In this document: positions 58,104 through 64,000 of the stretch, one piece after another | How the letters are laid out: every line of letters starts with the position of its first letter | How positions within the stretch are numbered: the first letter of the stretch is position 1 | Assembly (NCBI GenBank): GCA_030847615.1 | Contig: JAUMIR010000002.1 | Span: 113,964,309-114,028,308, forward strand | From: Gambelia wislizenii | Lineage: Eukaryota > Chordata > Lepidosauria > Squamata > Crotaphytidae | Length of the DNA: 64,000 nt | Direction of reading: 5' to 3' | Made by a program: the position numbers and the translations under genes | Notes under the pieces: model-generated | What the model saw: the letters and a program-made list of their open reading frames with translations, nothing else | What the model was told of the DNA's origin: nothing | The model's database searches: none

Positions 58104-58422
58104 AGCCTGTTTTACACCGTTTCTGCCAGGAGGAAACGGATCGGGTCCCGTGTGTCCACAGGAGTCTGTCCTGGCAGGCTTGGCCTTGCTGCAGCTGCTG
58201 GTCTCCCTGGTTCTCCTGGAAGGTAGGAAGGAGTCACGCAATATGTGACCAAGGCTGGTCACATGCAAGGGCCATGGTCACATGTTGTGGGCTGGCTTCC
58301 TGCCTTCCGAGACAGTGAGGGAGATAACAGTGGTGGCAACTGCAGTGATAGGCCAGCATGCCCATCTGGACTCTGGCCTGTTTGGAACAGTAACAGGAGA
58401 ACAACGGGCCTGATCTGTGGCC

Positions 58423-60007
58423 AGGATATGCCAGCAGAGAGCCAGTGTGTTCTGGATCATGTAGATGAGCTCTTGGTGTCATTGAAAATAATCTCTGTTG
58501 ATTGTAATGTATCCCTAATTCTTTGATATAAGCAACAGAAGAGCAAATGGGCCCAGGAGCATAGCATTCTATATGTAGTTAAAATTAATGTGGCAGTTCC
58601 CTCTCCTTACCCATTTTTAGGATTACTACCTCCCCCGCCCCCAGCAGTGCAGACCACTGTCTGATTTCAAATGTTCCAGTAAGCAGCCTTCCTGTGTTTA
58701 TATATTTTAATTTCTAGGGAGTCAAATGCCAAAAAAATAAGTAAACAGATGTTATAATAATTTCCAGCTGAACCGATGGTGTTAATTTAATCTCTTTATA
58801 TCATCCCAAATTCCTAATCCTCACCTGCATAAATAAACCCTATGGTTCTCCCTCAACTATTAGAGCCAATTCTCACAAACAGCAGGTGAGCTGGTAAACC
58901 TATGTTTGCATTATGCTGGCTGGAGATTTGGGGACTTGTAGTTCAAAAAAGCAATGTTGAAAACAAGCTCTGGTCTGGACAATATGATTTCAGTCTGCCA
59001 TGAAAGCCCAAGTGATGGAATGTTGTTCCATTGCAGGATGTCAGGGAGAGGTCTAGGCTAGAACGTTTATCCCTCATACCTACTTTTCTTGTCTGGGGTA
59101 TAATTTTCTATGATGAAACATTCAATTACAGAAGCATCCACAAGCAGGCTGAACTCAGTCCAGAGACAAAGTTTTCTCAACTCATCTGTATGAAAGCACA
59201 GGTCTATATCACAGGCAACCCTCCAGATGTTGAACTGCAAACCCTAGCATTCTTTACCATTGGCTATGCTGCATAGGGCTGCTGGGAGTTGTAGTTGAAC
59301 ACCATTTGATTTGCACTCCTGATTTAAATGTAAATCACATTGTCTTTAGCAAGATTATGTAACTACAGTGCGCTAGAAGGGGTAGGTGTGTCTCTGATTC
59401 AGATCTAACTCTCCCTCCATTTGTCCATTTTCATGACCAGTTGCTAAAATGGGGGCGTGTGGGGTGAGGATGCATTCCTACATCTTTTTAGTATTCTTTG
59501 TATGAAAATCATTACTAGAATGTTGTTTTTAAAATTCCTCTAGTTTCTCTCATTTATATTTTCCCACACAGTCACTGTCATGATGTTGGTACTGCTGTTC
59601 TCATTTCCTTTGCCATACAGAAGGGCTAGGGAACCAGAAATTCTCCAGATATTGTTGAACTGCAGTTCCCATCATGGTCCAACACTGGCTGAACTGACGG
59701 CGAAAAGGACTTTCCATCAAGGGAGGTGGGGGGAGGCCACAGGTTCTTCTACAGTGCCATATATGTGTTGTAAGGTGATGTCTCATGGCTTAGTTTAGGT
59801 TTTAACCTTTCCAAAACTGTAAGATAGACTTAGCCATGTTGTTATGGAAAGTCACCTGCTTCTTTTGTGGCCTCAATGCCCATAACAGGTACTTTATTGA
59901 TTACCTGCAGACTTACTGTTCTGTCTTGCACCTGTCCCAGTTTGGCAGGGACAGTCCAAATTAATCCTTAGTTGTCCCACTTTCCCAGCTGCTTTTAACA
60001 TATCCCA
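58423..60007. other. no gene; MITE scraps
   Basis: Fragments near 59,215-59,325 (GGGCTGCTGGGAGTTGTAG) and 59,640-59,700 (CTCCAGATATTGTTGAACTG) belong with the MITE-like pieces noted at 3,211. No exon is recognised. Confidence 0.4.
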
Positions 60008-60483
60008 GGGCTTGTTTACATGGGCAATTAACCCCGTCTTGCACCTGTCTTAAAGCCCTGCAGTCCTGATGACACAGGGCATTTACCCCATTCTGCCTCA
60101 CCACCCCTGGGGCAAAGACAGGGCTAAGACGGGAGGAAGATGGGGGCAGTGCCTGAAAAATGTTTTAAAATAATACCTGGTTTAGTCCTTTACTGCCACC
60201 AAAAATGTATTGGGCCCCATGTGTCCACAGGAGCCCGTCCTGGCAGACTGGCCCGCCCGTAATTACAGCTGCTGGTCTGCCTTGCTCTTCCAAAGCAGGA
60301 AGAGCTCCCGCAGCATGTGACCAAGGCTGGTCACATGCAGGGAGCCTTGGTCAAATGTTGCAGGCTAGCTTCCTTACTTCTGGGATAGCAAGGGGGATGG
60401 CGGTGGCTGTGGCTGCAGCCCATGGACTCCAGCCCATTTGTAGGCTGTAACAGGGGAGGAATGGACTTGTGTGGATGAGCCCC
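60008..60483. mobile_element. DNA transposon, GGGCTTGTCTACA family, uninterrupted copy
   Basis: Begins GGGCTTGTTTACATGGGCAA and ends GACTTGTGTGGATGAGCCCC, inverted with divergence. The interior matches both halves of the copy broken by the gypsy element, and the VCTTGGTCACATG-type palindrome GTGACCAAGGCTGGTCAC is conserved. It shows the pre-insertion arrangement. Confidence 0.78.
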
Positions 60484-61316
60484 CAGTTTCTCTCTCCTCC
60501 TCCACTTTCACTCTTTGTCCTCAGCTTACTTCAGTTGCTGCAAATTGAGCTCAAAGTGCAAAAGTAGTTTGAAGTCAATTAACTCAGCAGATGGGGAGAA
60601 GAGGGTGGAACCTTGTCCTTCCCAGTAGGCTTAGGCAAAAGAAAACTGTTGCAGCCTCTCCTAGCTTGTCCATTCTTCCTCATTAACAACTTTTGCCATC
60701 TTGATCACACTTTGATGTTGCCTGACTCCACATGGCCCAATTTTCATCTCTGAAATGTTGGAGGGCATGCTACTATTTTTTCCCCCTCTACCTTCTAACT
60801 ATGCTGACATTGCTACAAGTTGAGACAGCCCTGTCTTCAAAGCACTCTGCTGGTGTAAGCTCCAGGAAAGGATTAGTTTATAGCCCGGTAGACACTGAAG
60901 CAATTATGCCATGTGTGAGAGCTGGGAGCATCTGGATTTGGATAATTTAAATGATTAGAGAAATCAGGGAAGCAGAAGACATTTTGGGCAAGGGCAGCTG
61001 CTTATTATGCATTTATATATCTCTGCCAGAAAAAGAGACAGGGGAAAAAAGTACTGGGGGGGGGGGTAGAGTAGACTTGCTGGGACTGGCTTTAAAGGAA
61101 CAGGAAAGCTACATGAATTTGCCAGGAATTCTGATATTGGGCTGGAAGGATTTTCCAGTTGATTCTACAACAATGGCCAGAAATCGAAGGCCAGGCACAT
61201 AATAAGAGGCTTTTGACTTCAATTCATGAGGTGGACACATAATTTCATGCCTGTGCTCCCTTGGCCTTAATTGCCGAACAGGTCTCTCCAGGGGTGTTTG
61301 CATGGAAATAAGATCC
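60484..61316. other. no feature recognised
   Basis: Mixed composition, with a G-run at 61,057-61,066. No gene is supported. Confidence 0.35.
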
Positions 61317-61708
61317 TTAGAATCATAGAATTGTAGAGTTGGAAGAGACCACAAGGGCCATCCAGTCCAACCCCATTCTGCCATGCAGGAATCACGATCA
61401 AAGCATCCCTGACAGATGACCATCAAGCCTCCGCTTAAAAATCTCCAAAGAAGGAGACTCCACCACACCCCCAGGCAGCGCACTCCGCTGCCAAACCGCT
61501 CCCACTATCAGGAAGTTCTTCCCAATGTTGAGGTGGAATCTCTGTTCCTGGAGCTTGCATCCATTGCTCCGTGTTCTAGTCTCTGGAGCAGCAGAAAACA
61601 AGCTTGCTCCATCCTCAACGTGACACCCCTTCAAATACTTAAACAGGGCTATCATATCGCCCCTTAACCATATTTTTTCTAGGCTAAACATACCCAGCTC
61701 CCTAAGTT
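61317..61708 (-). mobile_element. CR1 LINE 3' end
   Basis: The minus strand from AGAATCATAGAATTG through the ORF2 end ([35 protein letters not shown]) to CTTAGGGAGCTGGG. It is fairly well preserved. Confidence 0.9.
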
Positions 61709-61924
61709 TTTAATATGTCAGAGCTGTGTTACATGCATATTTTAGCCTAGGGTCAATCTCTTCTTGGCAGGAATTTGCAGTTAAAAGTTGTCATGGTGGA
61801 ATCTGGCCATACATTTAGCTACTGCCACACTAGGTATCCTTTAGTAAAAGCAGAACTTGGGAAGTTTAGCTTGGAAAAGCAATTGGCCATGCTTGCTGGG
61901 GGATTCTGAAGGCTGTATTTCTCA

Positions 61925-62157
61925 AAGGAGCCAGCATAGTATAATGGTTTGAGTGCTGAGTATACGACTCTAGGATATCAGGGTATGAATCCCAACTCAG
62001 CCATGGAAACCCATTAGGTGACCTTGGGGAAGTCATACTTTCTCACTCTTAGAGGAAAGCAATTAACAAAACTTCTCTGAATAAATCTTGCTAAGAAAAC
62101 CATAGGATAAAGTCACTATGAACTGGAATTGACTTTATGGCACCTAACAACAACAAA
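61925..62157 (+). mobile_element. CORE-SINE (MIR-like), full length
   Basis: GGAGCCAGCATAGTATAATG, then GGTGACCTTGGGGAAGTCAT, ending GGCACCTAACAACAACAAAG. CTCAAAG / CTCAAAA on the two sides may be the target duplication. Confidence 0.85.
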
Positions 62158-62239
62158 GTCCTCAAAAGTAACTTCCCCAAGGTTTGCTTTTAGAAAGTCA
62201 TGAATAATTCTAATTCCTTAGATTTGTGCCCTTGTCTTC

Positions 62240-62437
62240 ATTCAAAGACCTCTGGACAGTGTGGGAGGGATTTTCATTTCTCATTTTATCCACACAACAA
62301 TCCTATAAAATATATTCAGCCAAGAGACAGTGGGTGGTCTACCAGTCTCCATGCCTGTGGAGGGCTTTGGATGCAGATCTTCCTAGTTTAAATTCTGCAC
62401 CATATCCAGTGCACCACAAGGGGTGGGGAATTGACAG
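62240..62437 (-). mobile_element. second-type tRNA SINE fragment (tentative)
   Basis: On the minus strand GTGCACTGGATATGGTGCAG, then TAAACTAGGAAGATCTGCAT and a GGATTGTTGTGTGGATAAAA body resemble the copy at 7,922-8,390, with a degraded head. Confidence 0.4.
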
Positions 62438-62755
62438 TACTGAAATGTTTTGCTGTGTGGGTGTGAATACTTAGCACTACCACAGTATTCTCAGTTTTGG
62501 TGCCTTGGGGTAATGAAAATGTATTGATGGTGGCAATACTAGATACTGGTGTGTTGCAAAAAGCAAATACATTAATAAAAGTGATATGGTCACATGAAAG
62601 GTGACCACATACAGCCAATTCACATAACTACTGGTGGCCTGGTAGCGCTCAATGCAAATAGTTCCTAGATAGCCAAATGTAAGAGATCATCCAAAAGACA
62701 GTTGCACTTGATATCTGATGTCCATATTTCTCACAAACACTGCTTTGTGAAGTCG

Positions 62756-62880
62756 AAGGCTTTCACGGTTGGCATCAATAGATTTTCCTTGGGGTTTTTT
62801 CGGGCTATGAGGCCGTGGTCTGAAATAGTTTCTTTCTGACGTTTCGCCTGCATCTGTGGTTGGCATCTTCAGAGAATAGT
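62756..62880 (-). mobile_element. Penelope-like repeat, terminal part (tentative)
   Basis: On the minus strand CTCTGAAGATGCCAACCACA, GCAGGCGAAACGTC, then GAAAGCCTTCGACTTCAC. It matches the copy at 1,172-1,332 closely and may extend to about 63,080. Confidence 0.5.
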
Positions 62881-63669
62881 TGGGTAGGAGTGTGTGGAGT
62901 TTATATATATATTGTGAACCCCTGTTGGGGAGTATATGTAAATTTGTGTAATTGAATGGTTAGTTTCTGGGTATAGAAATGCAAGGATTGTTAGTGTCTG
63001 TTTGGCTAATGGTTGGTTGGTTGATGGGCCATTATCTTCTGGGAATCCCCTTGTCCCTGGGTGGAATTCCTTTGTAAGAGTTGGGTTTTTAAGTCCTAAT
63101 GATACTTTCAACATTATATGGTAAGCAGGTAACAGTAAAAGAAGGAGGATTTGACACACGTTTCCCCTATATCCCTAAACCAACCTTAACTGTAGACATG
63201 GAGTAGATGACCATCTTTCTCCTATCCTCCAGCCTGAGTCAACCTATGACTCATGAGAACAAAGCAGTTTACTTTTTAAGGTTTTCCCACAGATTAGACA
63301 GTTTCAGCATACTCAGATTTTGTAGCTAATCATACACTTGGCAGTATGGCTGAAGCCAAAATACGAGCCCCCAAAACCCAGAGTGTCCCACAGTAATGGC
63401 ATTTCATAGCAGCTGTGACTTGTCTTAATGGTTTGCATGCCCACCAGTCAAGATGGCAGCTGTGAGTGAATTACTTAAGTTTTTAACTACCATAATATGC
63501 TACTGAACTTTTTAAAAAACTATTTCAACTGTATGCTGGAGCGATATTTTGCCTTTACAAAAAAAAAAGGGGGGGGAGGGGAACCAACACCCTGTTTTCT
63601 TGCCTTGGCACTTGCTTGCTAAGGCAAAAAATCAACATGGCGACACCAAGCACTTGCCCTGGTAGCAAG
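62881..63669. other. no gene; part of an interspersed repeat
   Basis: 62,881-63,080 may continue the Penelope-like repeat. The rest is unassigned, with A- and G-runs at 63,558-63,580. Confidence 0.35.
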
Positions 63670-63694
63670 CCCCGCCCACACTCATCCAGCCAAT
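63670..63694 (+). promoter_or_regulatory. GC box and CCAAT box pair
   Basis: GCCCCGCCCAC at about 63,669-63,679 is followed by AGCCAATCA with CCAAT at 63,690-63,694. The spacing suits a TATA-less promoter firing rightward, about 150 bp before the ATG at 63,845. The surrounding GC content is only modest. Confidence 0.4.
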
Positions 63695-63844
63695 CACCTT
63701 TGCTCTTCCAGTGATTCATATCAAATCACTTGCCCCAATGAGGGGGAATGCACATTCTCCCTGCAGTTCTTAAAAACTCTGGGAAAAGCTGCAAAGGCTT
63801 TCCCTGCATAGTTTTTTATGTTTTGGGGCCGCCTCCTTCGCAAA

Positions 63845-63877
63845 ATGGCAGAACAACGTGGCCTGCCATTAAGACAG
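63845..63877 (+). CDS. candidate first coding exon, gene unknown
   Basis: AAAATGG is a fair initiation context. The frame reads MAEQRGLPLRQ (11 codons) and ends AAGACAG|GTAGGG, a good splice donor in phase 0. The CCAAT/GC-box pair upstream supports a promoter here. The rest of the gene would lie beyond the right edge. I do not recognise the peptide, and a stretch this short can arise by chance. The alternative is no gene at all. Confidence 0.25.
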
Positions 63878-64000
63878 GTAGGGTTCTCCTCACATTCCAT
63901 GAGGAGTTTTTTCACCATTAAGACAACCCCAAAGTTATCAGATTTTGTTTTTACTACACATTACACTGTAAGAGTAGATTTTTTAAAAAAATGGAATGTG

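Larger units (their letters stand above)
51883..58422. mobile_element. DNA transposon (GGGCTTGTCTACA family) split by a gypsy element
   Basis: The left part, 51,883-52,066, starts GGGCCTTGTCTACATGGGCA. The right part, from 58,104, resumes with homology to the intact relative at 60,008-60,483 (GTGTCCACAGGAG, GACCAAGGCTGGTCACATGC). The two parts join within the equivalent of AAAATAATACCTGG of that relative. The right end, near 58,420, is degraded. Confidence 0.75.

Overview
The window is vertebrate nuclear DNA and almost certainly from a squamate reptile, probably a lizard. The call rests on the repeat set: CR1-type LINEs that end in ATTCTATG repeats, a tRNA-derived SINE that looks like the Sauria family, MIR-like CORE-SINEs, a 5S-rRNA-derived SINE, pogo/Tigger-like and hAT-like MITEs, and a chromodomain Ty3/gypsy LTR retrotransposon. 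There is no prokaryotic-type gene organisation. Most long open frames are chance frames or fall inside repeats. All family names are from memory, without a database search.

Layout. Positions 1-35,300 are AT-rich, gene-poor DNA with scattered SINEs, CR1 relics, foldback elements and MITEs, several nested in one another. A strong CpG island with no TATA box lies at about 35.4-37.7 kb and is the only clear promoter. CCAAT and GC boxes near 37.09 kb and a good splice donor at 36,590 on the minus strand favour a first exon transcribed leftward; the gene itself is not identified.

Positions 38-50 kb are a dense transposon cluster. It includes a 3.5 kb hAT-like element (40,443-43,950) flanked by a perfect 8-bp target-site duplication. 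Inside that element, on the minus strand, is a well preserved 201-bp exon matching the start of the WD-repeat region of WDR77/MEP50, the methylosome subunit that partners PRMT5. I find no other WDR77 exon in the window, so the simplest reading is that the transposon captured the exon.

Positions 51.9-58.4 kb hold a 6.0 kb gypsy chromovirus-type element. Its two LTRs are about 6% diverged and its gag and pol frames are broken. It is inserted in an older non-autonomous DNA transposon, and an uninterrupted relative of that target lies at 60.0-60.5 kb. The last 400 bp contain a CCAAT/GC-box cluster followed by a short ATG-started open stretch ending in a splice donor, a tentative first coding exon of a gene running off the right edge.

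No tRNA gene, functional rRNA gene or CRISPR array is supported. The tRNA-like and 5S-like stretches are SINE heads.
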